Notes under the pieces: model-generated
The model's input: the letters and a program-made list of their open reading frames with translations, nothing else
What the model was told of the DNA's origin: nothing
The model's database searches: none
NCBI GenBank assembly: GCA_003216715.1
Contig: QCIK01000002.1
Location: 1 to 64,000, forward strand
Direction: 5' to 3'
From: Prochlorococcus sp. AG-402-L09
Lineage (GTDB): Bacteria > Cyanobacteriota > Cyanobacteriia > PCC-6307 > Cyanobiaceae
Length of the DNA: 64,000 nucleotides
Made by a program: the position numbers and the translations under genes
Part shown: in pieces, positions 56,772 to 64,000 of the stretch
Position numbering within the stretch: position 1 is the first letter of the stretch
How the letters are laid out: every line of letters begins with the position of its first letter

Positions 56772-57812
56772 CTATGTGGTTTTTACTAAAACTTCTTTAA
56801 GGCGAACTCGAACCCTGTTTAATTGCTCTTGGCTTCCAAGGAATATCAAAATCATACCTGGAGAGATAGATACCTTGTTTTTAGGATTACTCATTAATTG
56901 CCCCGAGACTTTAATTGCTAAAAGTAGTGCTTCGCCACGTTTTGAGAAGTCAAAAACATTTTCATGTTGACGTCTAAAAATTTCAATTTGTTCAATTTCC
57001 TCAGTGAACTTGAATTCTTCTATTTCGCAATCTGAACCTGCAAGTAAGTCTATAAAGTCTACAGCTATAGGTCTTAATGCAGAGGCGGCCATGGTTCTAC
57101 CTGCCGCAACATATGGACTAACTACCGCATCAGCTCCTGCTAGTTTTAATTTACTAGAAGCTTCCTCGTTCGCTGCTCTAGCTATCAATCTGCAGGTATC
57201 ATTTAGTGCTTTTGCACTAAGAACAACATATAAATTTGCTGCATCATTTGGAAGAGTAACCACTAAACTTCGACAAATTTTTACTCCTGCAAGTAATAAT
57301 GTTTCGTCCATTGTCGCATCTGCTAATAAGACATTGAATCCTTTTTCCTCAGCTTCTGTTTTTCTTGTAGGATCGTTTTCTATTATTAGAGTAGATATTT
57401 TCTCAGACTTTAATTGGTCAGCAATTTCTTTTCCTGTGCGACCATACCCACATATAATTACATGATTTTTCATTCTTCTAATTAATCTCCTTAATCGGAG
57501 CTCCTCTAATTTTATGAAATATCCTAGTTCAGACAATTGTATAAATCTTTGAAGAGTTAATTGAACTACAAATAATCCTCCTCCGATGATTAAAAAAGTG
57601 ATGACCCTACCCGCTGAACTCAAAACTTCAACTTCACCAAAACCTATTGTTGTAATGGTTATCAGTACCATCCATAAACAATCTCCCCAATCCCAGCCTT
57701 CTGTAAATCGATAACCTAAAGCACCGAAAAAAAATAAGAATATGAGTAAAGAAATTGGGGCTGCCCAAACTTTTAAATAGCTTCTAAATTTATTTGTTTT
57801 TATCAGATTCAA
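56772..57812 (-). CDS. Potassium channel with RCK (TrkA-N) domain
   Basis: 346 residues: two membrane helices (about 18-33 and 68-88) flank a pore loop with the selectivity filter TTIGFGE at 54-60. The RCK domain follows, with VIICGYGRTGKEIADQL as NAD-binding motif, then a TrkA-C-like end (KVSISPGMILIFLGSQEQL). It is a Kch/MthK-type channel for potassium or, since TxGFG varies from TVGYG, a less selective cation channel. A plus-strand frame inside it is a shadow. Confidence 0.85.
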   Translation of the reverse strand: MNLIKTNKFRSYLKVWAAPISLLIFLFFFGALGYRFTEGWDWGDCLWMVLITITTIGFGEVEVLSSAGRVITFLIIGGGLFVVQLTLQRFIQLSELGYFIKLEELRLRRLIRRMKNHVIICGYGRTGKEIADQLKSEKISTLIIENDPTRKTEAEEKGFNVLLADATMDETLLLAGVKICRSLVVTLPNDAANLYVVLSAKALNDTCRLIARAANEEASSKLKLAGADAVVSPYVAAGRTMAASALRPIAVDFIDLLAGSDCEIEEFKFTEEIEQIEIFRRQHENVFDFSKRGEALLLAIKVSGQLMSNPKNKVSISPGMILIFLGSQEQLNRVRVRLKEVLVKTT

Positions 57813-57971
57813 TTTAATTCTTTAGTCTTAATTTTTATAGTATAGTTAAAATTGAATTAAATTTTTTTTCGTTTTTATTTCTATAGGTATAAACTAGTTA
57901 ATTATTTAATCATCCGTTTTCATTCATTACTTATAGTATGATTGAATTAAATGTATTAATAATCATCTGAT

Positions 57972-58193
57972 ATGCAATCTCTTACAGCTGAAGATAAGAA
58001 GGAATTATGTAGGGATGCGTTTCAAGACATATCTTCAATTCTTGCACGTTTACGCGATCAAGGTTTATCTGATTTGGAAATTTTTGAGTTTGGCAAGTCA
58101 CTCATAGATCATTTTGACCCAATTAAAATGGAAATTTTAAAAAAAAATTCAGATTATCAAGATGCTTTGTTCAGAGAAGCTAATGATCTTTAG
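57972..58193 (+). CDS. Small helical protein (73 aa)
   Basis: MQSLTAEDKKELCRDAFQD, then ISSILARLRDQGLSDLEIF and an acidic end. Two or three helices with one Cys. It resembles the TxCPN family in size and helix order but lacks the motif. Unknown. Confidence 0.6.
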   Translation: MQSLTAEDKKELCRDAFQDISSILARLRDQGLSDLEIFEFGKSLIDHFDPIKMEILKKNSDYQDALFREANDL

Positions 58194-58311
58194 ATTTATT
58201 CATATTATTATTTCTTTTAGTATTTTTACATACTCAGTTCGATCATATTTTTGTTTTATTTTTCAAGAAAATTAAATTTTATAATTTGATATGAGTCATT
58301 TTTTATCACAA

Positions 58312-58512
58312 TTATTCCTTATCACTATTTTCCTTGTCGTTTGTCTTTTGAATATAGTCAATTATTTTTTTACTCTGCTCTACAGTTAATGATGATAGAG
58401 GTGATGAAGCAGGTATTTTTAAGAGCGTGCATGTTGCAATTATTTCAGGCGAATCGACGTTTAGTGCTTTTGCAAGTTCCTTTACTCTTAATCTAGCCAC
58501 ATTAAAACTCAT
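58312..58512 (-). CDS. Stand-alone IF2 N-terminal domain-like protein (66 aa)
   Basis: RLRVKELAKALNVDSPEII, then ATCTLLKIPASSPLSSLTV and QSKKII match the IF2_N module (V-x-E-L-A-K-x-L...) that precedes the G domain in translation initiation factor IF-2. Nothing else of IF-2 is present. It may act on the ribosome or on nucleic acid; no relatives are named. Confidence 0.6.
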   Translation of the reverse strand: MSFNVARLRVKELAKALNVDSPEIIATCTLLKIPASSPLSSLTVEQSKKIIDYIQKTNDKENSDKE

Positions 58513-58598
58513 TGTTCTTTATGATCTTAAAAAGATTTTTGTGTTTATTTTTTTATTTTATTGCTATGTGTTGAAGTATTAGTTTCGATATAGATAAA

Positions 58599-58796
58599 AT
58601 GACGAATGATAGTGATTTGAAGTTGACCCTTCACAAAGTTGTCTCTTATGCGGTTCTTCGAATGGAATCTGAATCAGATGCCAATATAAGAAGATGTATA
58701 TTTCAAGAATATAAGGAATGGTTAGGAACTTCTATTGATGATTGGGTTTTGGCATTGCCTAACGATTGGGGTAAGTCTGACATGGATTTTTATTAG
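58599..58796 (+). CDS. Small acidic protein (65 aa)
   Basis: MTNDSDLKLTLHKVVSYAV, then CIFQEYKEWLGTSIDDWVL and an end rich in Trp and Asp. Soluble and helical. Not recognised. Confidence 0.6.
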   Translation: MTNDSDLKLTLHKVVSYAVLRMESESDANIRRCIFQEYKEWLGTSIDDWVLALPNDWGKSDMDFY

Positions 58797-58845
58797 ATTT
58801 ATTTATCTTTAAGTTCATATCTAGAGTTATTATATTTAAAGAGGA

Positions 58846-59082
58846 TTAATTAAAGTTTTTTTGTGCACACTGGTAACCCGATTCTCTAATATCTTTATTT
58901 TCATCAATAATTGCTTTGAGAGCACAATCGCAATAGTTTGTTATTGCGATTTTTGATATAGCCTTAGTTGCAGGATTACTTAAAGCACTTGTAACGCAGT
59001 CATCCATTTGACTTTCAGGATATGAATAAGCTATTCCAGTGGAACTAAGAACTATAATAGATATAATTAAGAATGCCTTCAT
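58846..59082 (-). CDS. Exported Cys-rich small protein (78 aa)
   Basis: A signal peptide (MKAFLIISIIVLSSTGIAY, cut near AYS) is followed by a mature part with four Cys (DDCVTSALS, NYCDCALKA and YQCAQKN), which would form two disulfides in the periplasm or lumen. The pattern C-x...C-x-C...C is seen in many small exported proteins. Confidence 0.65.
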   Translation of the reverse strand: MKAFLIISIIVLSSTGIAYSYPESQMDDCVTSALSNPATKAISKIAITNYCDCALKAIIDENKDIRESGYQCAQKNFN

Positions 59083-59241
59083 TTTCAGTATAGTAATCTA
59101 TTAACTATACAATTTATTTTGTCTAACGATTAATTTACGATTAAAATATTTATATTTTGTTGTTATTTTATTAATATTTAATTAAATAGGACTTCGATAA
59201 TCTAAGGTAATTTATCTAATAATTCAATTTGTTTTTCTTAA

Positions 59242-59457
59242 ATGTCATTAGATCAATTAAGAAGATTTTTAGCGGAAATGCAGAATGATGACACTTTAAA
59301 AGATGAAGTTCTTTCTTCCTCCACTGCAGATGATGTTGCCCTGATTGCCTTACGGAAGGGGTATGAATTCTCAGGCGATGAACTGCTTCGATTTTCAGGT
59401 AAGAAAGTTGGAAGAGTTACAGTACAAAAGAATGATGTACCGGGAGAATATAATTAA
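59242..59457 (+). CDS. Nif11 domain protein (71 aa)
   Basis: MSLDQLRRFLAEMQNDDTL, then STADDVALIALRKGYEFSG and DELLRFSG follow the Nif11 domain closely. Nif11-type leaders guide modification of peptide natural products such as prochlorosins. Here the C-terminal part (VGRVTVQKNDVPGEYN) has no double-Gly site and no Cys, and no LanM or transporter gene is seen in the window, so it may be an orphan or a different Nif11 protein. Confidence 0.75.
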   Translation: MSLDQLRRFLAEMQNDDTLKDEVLSSSTADDVALIALRKGYEFSGDELLRFSGKKVGRVTVQKNDVPGEYN

Positions 59458-59461
59458 AAAT

Positions 59462-59608
59462 CTATTTTCTTCTTCTTAGCTCATCAACTATTTTGTCCCA
59501 CTTTTTACCGGCTTTAAGATAAGAACTTCTCTTTCGTCTATAAATTAAATAATTAAAAATAAACATTGATAATATAAATATAATAATTAATAAAAAAATG
59601 AAATTCAC
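59462..59608 (-). CDS. Small membrane protein with basic tail (48 aa, GTG start)
   Basis: From a GTG, NFIFLLIIIFILSMFIFNY forms a helix, followed by the very basic RRKRSSYLKAGKKWDKIVD and a Lys/Arg-rich end. It converges with the Nif11 gene, the stops being 4 bp apart. Unknown. Confidence 0.5.
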   Translation of the reverse strand: MNFIFLLIIIFILSMFIFNYLIYRRKRSSYLKAGKKWDKIVDELRRRK

Positions 59609-59780
59609 TTTACTAAATAATCATACATTTTTATTATATAGATATTTATATAATGTGTCAGTTATAAATCGATTACACATAATATAGCTCAGGATTAAGT
59701 GATACTACTCAATTTAAAAATGATATTTTCCCATTTCGTTTCTTTTTCAACTAAGATAGTTTGTAATTCTTTCCAATTTT

Positions 59781-60113
59781 ATGGATATTACATTAATAGC
59801 TATTGCTATTTTTATCTTGGTTGCAATAGTATTTCTTGGACTATATTTGTTTAAAAGTATTAATAAAAAAAATTATATAGCTGAAGACGGTTCTGTTTTT
59901 GATATTGAATCTGATCTAGTTGCTTATCAGAAGCTATATGATAAGACAAAGCCTTTATTTAGCAGTGATACAGAGAAAGGTTCTGGACAGTCAATACTAG
60001 GATTTGAGAAATCATTCATTACGAAACTATCATCAGATGGTTTTCCAGATTTAAAAACACTTATTAAATATAGAAAACAATTTAAATCATTATCAGATTT
60101 AATTAATACTTAG
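59781..60113 (+). CDS. Membrane-anchored protein (110 aa)
   Basis: The N-terminal helix (MDITLIAIAIFILVAIVFL) anchors a soluble part with DIESDLVAYQKLYDKTKPL and FITKLSSDGFPDLKTLIKY. Likely cytoplasmic. It precedes the gene at 60183 by 69 bp. Unknown. Confidence 0.6.
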   Translation: MDITLIAIAIFILVAIVFLGLYLFKSINKKNYIAEDGSVFDIESDLVAYQKLYDKTKPLFSSDTEKGSGQSILGFEKSFITKLSSDGFPDLKTLIKYRKQFKSLSDLINT

Positions 60114-60182
60114 CTTGATTTTGTTGTTTTAGAGTTTCCGTATACTAAAATACAAATATCGAAAACAATTTTTCTAGTCAAA

Positions 60183-60362
60183 ATGAGTAAAGCAGAATAT
60201 ACGGAAGAACAACTATCTGAAATGAGGGAAGATGCCTTTGTAAATATCAAAGAGGCATGTATGAGACTTCAAGAACGAACAAAGTGTGATAACGATGTAG
60301 TCATTAAAATGTTAAACGAAGTATCTCAATTTTATATTAGTCAAGTCGAGAAAAAAATATAG
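60183..60362 (+). CDS. TxCPN-motif small helical protein, paralog 3 (59 aa)
   Basis: MSKAEYTEEQLSEMREDAF, then VNIKEACMRLQERTKCDND and VVIKMLNEVSQFYISQV. It shares helix, L-x-x-x-T-x-C-x-N, helix with the genes at 41382 and 49055. Confidence 0.6.
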   Translation: MSKAEYTEEQLSEMREDAFVNIKEACMRLQERTKCDNDVVIKMLNEVSQFYISQVEKKI

Positions 60363-60378
60363 AGATGACTTAAAATGC

Positions 60379-61119
60379 TTAGCTTTTCTCGAATTTATAT
60401 TCTTTTAATGGTTCTGGATTTATTAAACTAGTACTACTATCTTCCAAAAAGCGCATATCTTCAACTGAACCATCAACTTTGATTAATTTATTTATAATTC
60501 CTGTAAAAGTGATATCTCCTCCTGTTGTACTTGCTAGAACTGTTGTTGGATTAAATATTTTTAATAATTGAGGTAGTACAGTTTTACCTTTAATAAATTT
60601 ACCTGCGAGTGGTAATGAAAAATCTATTACTGGGGTTATTAATAAATCTATATTTCTAGGTTTAATATTTTTATCAAGAAAACCATGTGGCTCGATATAA
60701 ATTGAATCTATGCCTGATTCAATAATATATCCATTTTCAATATTTGGTACTGACGCTCCTGATGAAGCTTGAATATTTATATTTTTCTTTTTAAAGGTTT
60801 CACCAGGCTTAAGTGTGTTTATTTGGTTAAAACCAATTTTAGTTACAACATTACTAGCTGATTGTGAAGCAATTACTGGAATACTTTTATTTATTTTCTC
60901 TAGTGTTGGAGGATGTGCATGATCAGGTTGGCCTTGAGTTAGTAATAAAAAATCAATGCCTCTGGGAATCTCAACTTCCTTATCCAGTTCCCCCTTTATT
61001 AACCAATCTCCAGGAGGAAAAGTTAAATCGCCATTTAACCAAGGGTCAATCAAAATTCTTGTATTATCCAATTCAATAAGCCAACCATTCGCTCCGTAGT
61101 AAGTTGCTTTTATCGTCAT
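60379..61119 (-). CDS. Metallo-beta-lactamase-fold protein with altered metal motif
   Basis: 246 residues. YYGANGWLIELDNTRILID is the usual MBL start and TQGQPDHAHPPTL (61-73) sits where HxHxDH is expected: the two leading His are Gln62 and Gln64, while Asp66 and His67 remain. VLASTTGGDITFTG and IYIEPHG supply later strands. I recall cyanobacterial and plant relatives with the same loss, so this may be a family trait with one metal or a different activity. Substrate unknown. Confidence 0.75.
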   Translation of the reverse strand: MTIKATYYGANGWLIELDNTRILIDPWLNGDLTFPPGDWLIKGELDKEVEIPRGIDFLLLTQGQPDHAHPPTLEKINKSIPVIASQSASNVVTKIGFNQINTLKPGETFKKKNINIQASSGASVPNIENGYIIESGIDSIYIEPHGFLDKNIKPRNIDLLITPVIDFSLPLAGKFIKGKTVLPQLLKIFNPTTVLASTTGGDITFTGIINKLIKVDGSVEDMRFLEDSSTSLINPEPLKEYKFEKS

Positions 61120-61194
61120 GTGTTTTTACTTTCAATATAACTGTCCATTTTTTATATAGTGGATTAATCTAGTGATTTTCTTTTCTTTACTATT

Positions 61195-61299
61195 TCAATA
61201 TATCACTAATATAATTATTAATATAATCAAAATCAGTATTATTAGTAGTGCAAATTTTTTAATATATGTTTGAAATTCATACAACCAGTCATTTTCCAT
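61195..61299 (-). CDS. Very small membrane protein (34 aa)
   Basis: MENDWLYEFQTYIKKFALL then a helix almost only of Ile and Leu. Such Ile-rich frames can be chance in AT-rich DNA, but the polar start is credible. Confidence 0.4.
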   Translation of the reverse strand: MENDWLYEFQTYIKKFALLIILILIILIIILVIY

Positions 61300-61431
61300 G
61301 ATATCAGGATATTTTTTTGATTATATACTTTTATTTATTGTATTAGATAATTAATGTAGATAAATGTAGTTTGATTGAATCTCTCGTTTTTAAACATATT
61401 TCTCTAGTATTGGGATTAATCTCTTAATATC

Positions 61432-62151
61432 ATGACAATTCGGGATTGGGAAGGAATAGCTCTAATTATTGGTGCTGGTGATATTGGTAAATATATGTCA
61501 GACTATTTGACAACTGTTTCATCAAAGTTGGATGTTTTTGTCTGTGGGCGAAATCTAAAAAGTCAAAATGCGATATATTTAGACTTAGAGAATGATCATT
61601 CATTTATATCTTTTGAAAAACAAATCTCACTATTTAATAAGCCGCTCCGTCTAGTCATAAATACCAGTGGTTTTCTTCACTCAAGTGATTTAAAACCTGA
61701 AAAGAGACTTTCACATATCAATCGATCTAATATTATAAAGAATTTTTCTATTAATGCTTTTGCCCCCATTTTGATTGCTAAAAGTATAGAAAAATTTATC
61801 AGACCAGAACTTCCATTCTCCTATGCAAGTTTAAGTGCCAGGGTAGGTAGTATTAGTGATAATAAGCTTGGTGGTTGGTATTCATATAGGGCTTCTAAAG
61901 CTGCTCAGAATCAATTTTTAAAAACTCTCAGTATTGAATGGCGTCGAAAATTCCCTTTATCAATTGTATCTATATTGCATCCAGGGACTTGTGCCACTAA
62001 ATTATCAAAACCTTTTCATTCTTCTGTTCCTAAGGATAAACTTTTTACGCCCGCTCAATCTACAGAATACTTAATTAATATTATCTCCTCGCAAAAAACA
62101 TCTGATTCTGGTAAGTTTTTAGCTTGGGACGGGAATATTATTCCATGGTAA
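61432..62151 (+). CDS. Short-chain dehydrogenase/reductase (SDR)
   Basis: A 239-residue SDR: IIGAGDIGKYMSDYL (about 12-26) as cofactor motif, NTSGFLH in place of NNAG, and the catalytic Tyr152-x-x-x-Lys156 in WYSYRASKAAQNQ. The C-terminus GKFLAWDGNIIPW is typical of the CsgA-like group. The substrate is unknown. Confidence 0.8.
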   Translation: MTIRDWEGIALIIGAGDIGKYMSDYLTTVSSKLDVFVCGRNLKSQNAIYLDLENDHSFISFEKQISLFNKPLRLVINTSGFLHSSDLKPEKRLSHINRSNIIKNFSINAFAPILIAKSIEKFIRPELPFSYASLSARVGSISDNKLGGWYSYRASKAAQNQFLKTLSIEWRRKFPLSIVSILHPGTCATKLSKPFHSSVPKDKLFTPAQSTEYLINIISSQKTSDSGKFLAWDGNIIPW

Positions 62152-62255
62152 GTTTTAGATTTTAATTAATATAAATCTTTCTATTTATACATTTAGATAT
62201 TTTTCTGTTCTTTATTTTTTTCATTGTATTATATTAAAAGTAAAAATTTTAACCA

Positions 62256-62948
62256 TTGAAAAAACATATTATCGCCATAGGTGGAGGTGGCTTTGGGAGA
62301 AAAAATTCATCTCAGTTGATCGAAGAATATTTACTTAATATTTCAGGTAAAAATTACCCAAAAATTTGCTTCTTGCCAACAGCAACTGGTGATAATGATA
62401 GCTATATAGTACGTTTTTATTCGATTTTTACTCGCCTGAAGTGTATTCCTAGTCACGTTGAATTTTTTAAAAGAACCATCGATATTAAAGCTCATATTAT
62501 GGAGCAGGATGTTGTATTTGTTGGTGGTGGAAATACAAAAAGCATGTTAGCGATTTGGAATGACTGGGGGATGAGTGCATTACTTAAAGATGCTTACAAT
62601 AAGGGAGTAATCATGAGCGGTGTAAGTGCAGGAGCAATTTGTTGGTTTACAACTGGTATTACTGACTCTTGGGATAACGAATTAAGGATATTGCCGTGTT
62701 TAAATTTTATTAGTGGGACTTGCTGTCCTCATTATGATGAAGAACCTTCACGTATTCCTTATGTAAAAAAAATTCTACTTGATGAAAAAATATCCAATTG
62801 CATCGCTATTGAAGGTGGTGCCGCCATGCACTTTATTGACGGGAAACCATTTAAAAATTTAAGTTTCAAAAAAAATAAAAATACTTATAATGTATTTCTA
62901 GATAACAACGCTATAGTTGAGAGTCCTTACGAACAGATTCAATTATAG
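62256..62948 (+). CDS. Peptidase S51 (dipeptidase E-like) protein
   Basis: 230 residues from a TTG start (KKHIIAIGGGGFG). FVGGGNTKSMLAIW (88-101) and MSGVSAGAICWF (120-131) with nucleophile Ser124 are S51 hallmarks; HYDEEPSR and AIEGGAAMHF supply further family motifs. Characterised members cut Asp-X dipeptides or act on cyanophycin products; this one has the general PepE layout, so an aspartyl dipeptidase is likely. It follows the SDR gene by about 100 bp. Confidence 0.8.
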   Translation: MKKHIIAIGGGGFGRKNSSQLIEEYLLNISGKNYPKICFLPTATGDNDSYIVRFYSIFTRLKCIPSHVEFFKRTIDIKAHIMEQDVVFVGGGNTKSMLAIWNDWGMSALLKDAYNKGVIMSGVSAGAICWFTTGITDSWDNELRILPCLNFISGTCCPHYDEEPSRIPYVKKILLDEKISNCIAIEGGAAMHFIDGKPFKNLSFKKNKNTYNVFLDNNAIVESPYEQIQL

Positions 62949-63063
62949 ATAATTATTTTTCATTTACATTTGTTTTTCTTTTTTTCAAATCGTTTAATAT
63001 TAGAATTTACAGATTTATTTAGTAGTACTTAGAATGTATCTTTTTTTGTTATCATTTTCAGAG

Positions 63064-63240
63064 ATGGGGCTTAGTTTGCCTCTTGTAATTGTATTAGTTT
63101 TATTTGGTGGTTTCTTTCTTGTTAGCTTTTTTATTACGAGTCCTAATATGGATACAAAAGGCTTATTAAGAGTTCTATATTCAAAACCCGTTAGAAAGGC
63201 TGATGGATCTGTTGAGTATCCCGAAAGTAGGAATAATTAA
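63064..63240 (+). CDS. Small membrane protein (58 aa)
   Basis: MGLSLPLVIVLVLFGGFFL then VSFFITSPNMDTKGLLRVL and a polar end (KADGSVEYPESRNN). I start at the ATG at 63064; the frame is open to 63034. One helix. Not recognised. Confidence 0.55.
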   Translation: MGLSLPLVIVLVLFGGFFLVSFFITSPNMDTKGLLRVLYSKPVRKADGSVEYPESRNN

Positions 63241-63434
63241 ATTTTGCAAATATGTAGTATTTTTTATGAATTTCTAGTTTCTTATATTCTTGATATTCAA
63301 GGCAAATATATGGACCTTAATTAAACATTATGATTCTTTCGGGAACTATTTTTTGTGAAAGTTAGAAATTACTATAGCCTCATAGCACTCTTGAAGAGTA
63401 ACGTCGTATATGAACCGTAAGCATGTTCTAAAAA

Positions 63435-64000
63435 TTGGAAAAAAGTTTGTTTACTAAATTCAAGAGGGTCAATACCGAAATTAATAATAGGACTTTTCTT
63501 CCTTCTGGTCTAAATGGGAAAGCATTAGATATTTCACTGGATGATATCCCGTCTAGAAAAGAAGTTAGAGAAGCTATACCCAAGCATTGTTTTACTCGCC
63601 AAACTAATAGATCTCTTTTTTATCTCTTTAGGACAGTATTTATTCAGATCTTAGTTGTTTTGATAGGTCTCTCAATTCCTCTTACTAAGGAGATGATTCC
63701 AATTTGGATTTTATATGCAATTTTTTCTGGAACAACTTCAATGGGGCTATGGGTTTTAGCTCATGAATGTGGACATGGTGCATTTTCTGATAATCGTAAA
63801 TTAGAAACATTTGTCGGATATTGTCTTCACTCTTTTTTATTAGTTCCTTATTTTTCATGGCAAAGATCACATGCTGTTCACCATGCTTTTACCAATCACA
63901 TAACCGATGGAGAGACACATGTTCCTGTTGTGATCTCTGGAGATGGAAAATCTGAAAAAAAAGGTGGAGAGAATGAAATGGAGTCATCGTTATTTTTTGG
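63435..64000 (+). CDS. Fatty acid desaturase, delta-12 (omega-6) type, N-terminal part (cut by window edge)
   Basis: The frame runs from a TTG at 63435 to the window end, about 188 residues. Two His boxes are visible: AHECGHGAFSD (HxxxH) and SHAVHHAFTNH (HxxHH). The spacing and the FAD2-like context indicate an acyl-lipid delta-12 or omega-3 desaturase; DesA-type is the most likely in cyanobacteria. The third His box lies beyond the window. No ATG is available after the in-frame TAA just upstream, hence TTG. Confidence 0.8.
   Translation, partial: MEKSLFTKFKRVNTEINNRTFLPSGLNGKALDISLDDIPSRKEVREAIPKHCFTRQTNRSLFYLFRTVFIQILVVLIGLSIPLTKEMIPIWILYAIFSGTTSMGLWVLAHECGHGAFSDNRKLETFVGYCLHSFLLVPYFSWQRSHAVHHAFTNHITDGETHVPVVISGDGKSEKKGGENEMESSLFF

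Noticed and set aside
57004-57465. Plus-strand frame of 153 codons inside the potassium channel gene
   Set aside because: The opposite strand encodes clear channel and RCK motifs; this is its shadow.
1-64000. CRISPR array, rRNA, integrase or transposase
   Set aside because: No spaced short repeats, rRNA-like conserved blocks or recombinase motifs were seen in any part of the window.

Overview
The window looks like the chromosome of a low-GC marine picocyanobacterium, almost certainly Prochlorococcus and probably a low-light-adapted NATL-like type. The reasons are strong AT richness, many very short genes, multi-copy high-light-inducible (Hli) genes ending in the TTGQIIPG signature, a plastoquinol terminal oxidase, a PAP/fibrillin protein, a CrtISO-like oxidase, cyAbrB, and lysine-tailed H1-like proteins. 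I see no rRNA, no complete tRNA, no CRISPR array and no transposase. This assignment is inference from gene content; no database search was run.

Layout. 0-8 kb: small hypothetical genes and decayed fragments, then GH57, a CIA30-like protein and a CP12-like mini-protein. 8-13 kb: a carotenoid-isomerase-like FAD enzyme, a fibrillin, the first H1-like protein and a rhomboid protease. 13-17 kb: a dense run of small minus-strand genes and an AEC permease. 18-22 kb: an SRAP protein beside a Cas4/RecB-like nuclease, a ~235-bp non-coding element with outward-facing terminators, and a LexA-box-like site before a Cys-rich protein. 22-29 kb: the second H1-like protein, a second CP12-like mini-protein, MAPEG, LOG and many tiny membrane or secreted proteins. 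29-41 kb: a cassette bounded by two identical 654-bp direct repeats and holding pstS, arsJ-gap/arsR, two hli genes, a second copy of the non-coding element and a PTOX gene. 41-50 kb: two degenerate LigA-adenylation-like proteins, a DUF938 protein, five hli genes in a row, and small paralog families. 50-64 kb: cyAbrB, DUF393, a DUF2130 plus GIY-YIG/membrane pair, a potassium channel, an IF2_N-only protein, a Nif11 protein, an MBL-fold protein, an SDR, a peptidase S51 protein and the start of a fatty-acid desaturase.

How the genes work together. The clearest system is phosphate and arsenate handling. PstS binds phosphate for uptake; the ArsJ-partner GAPDH and ArsJ convert arsenate to an exportable organoarsenical; ArsR lies divergent to gap-arsJ. 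The same operator (6-bp arms, identical 8-bp flanks) sits in the gap/arsR intergenic region and immediately before pstS, which predicts direct ArsR control of pstS. Hli proteins and PTOX, which protect against excess light, lie in the same repeat-bounded segment.

The strongest undescribed-looking signals are: (1) two loci about 16 kb apart, each with a pair of outward-pointing terminator hairpins whose predicted transcripts would carry mutually complementary 15-nt segments; (2) the perfect 654-bp repeat around the P/As/light-stress cassette; (3) a covarying three-way-junction RNA just after both H1-like genes; (4) tiny proteins carrying only a CP12-like C-terminal motif; (5) two LigA-adenylation-like proteins lacking the KxDG aspartate.
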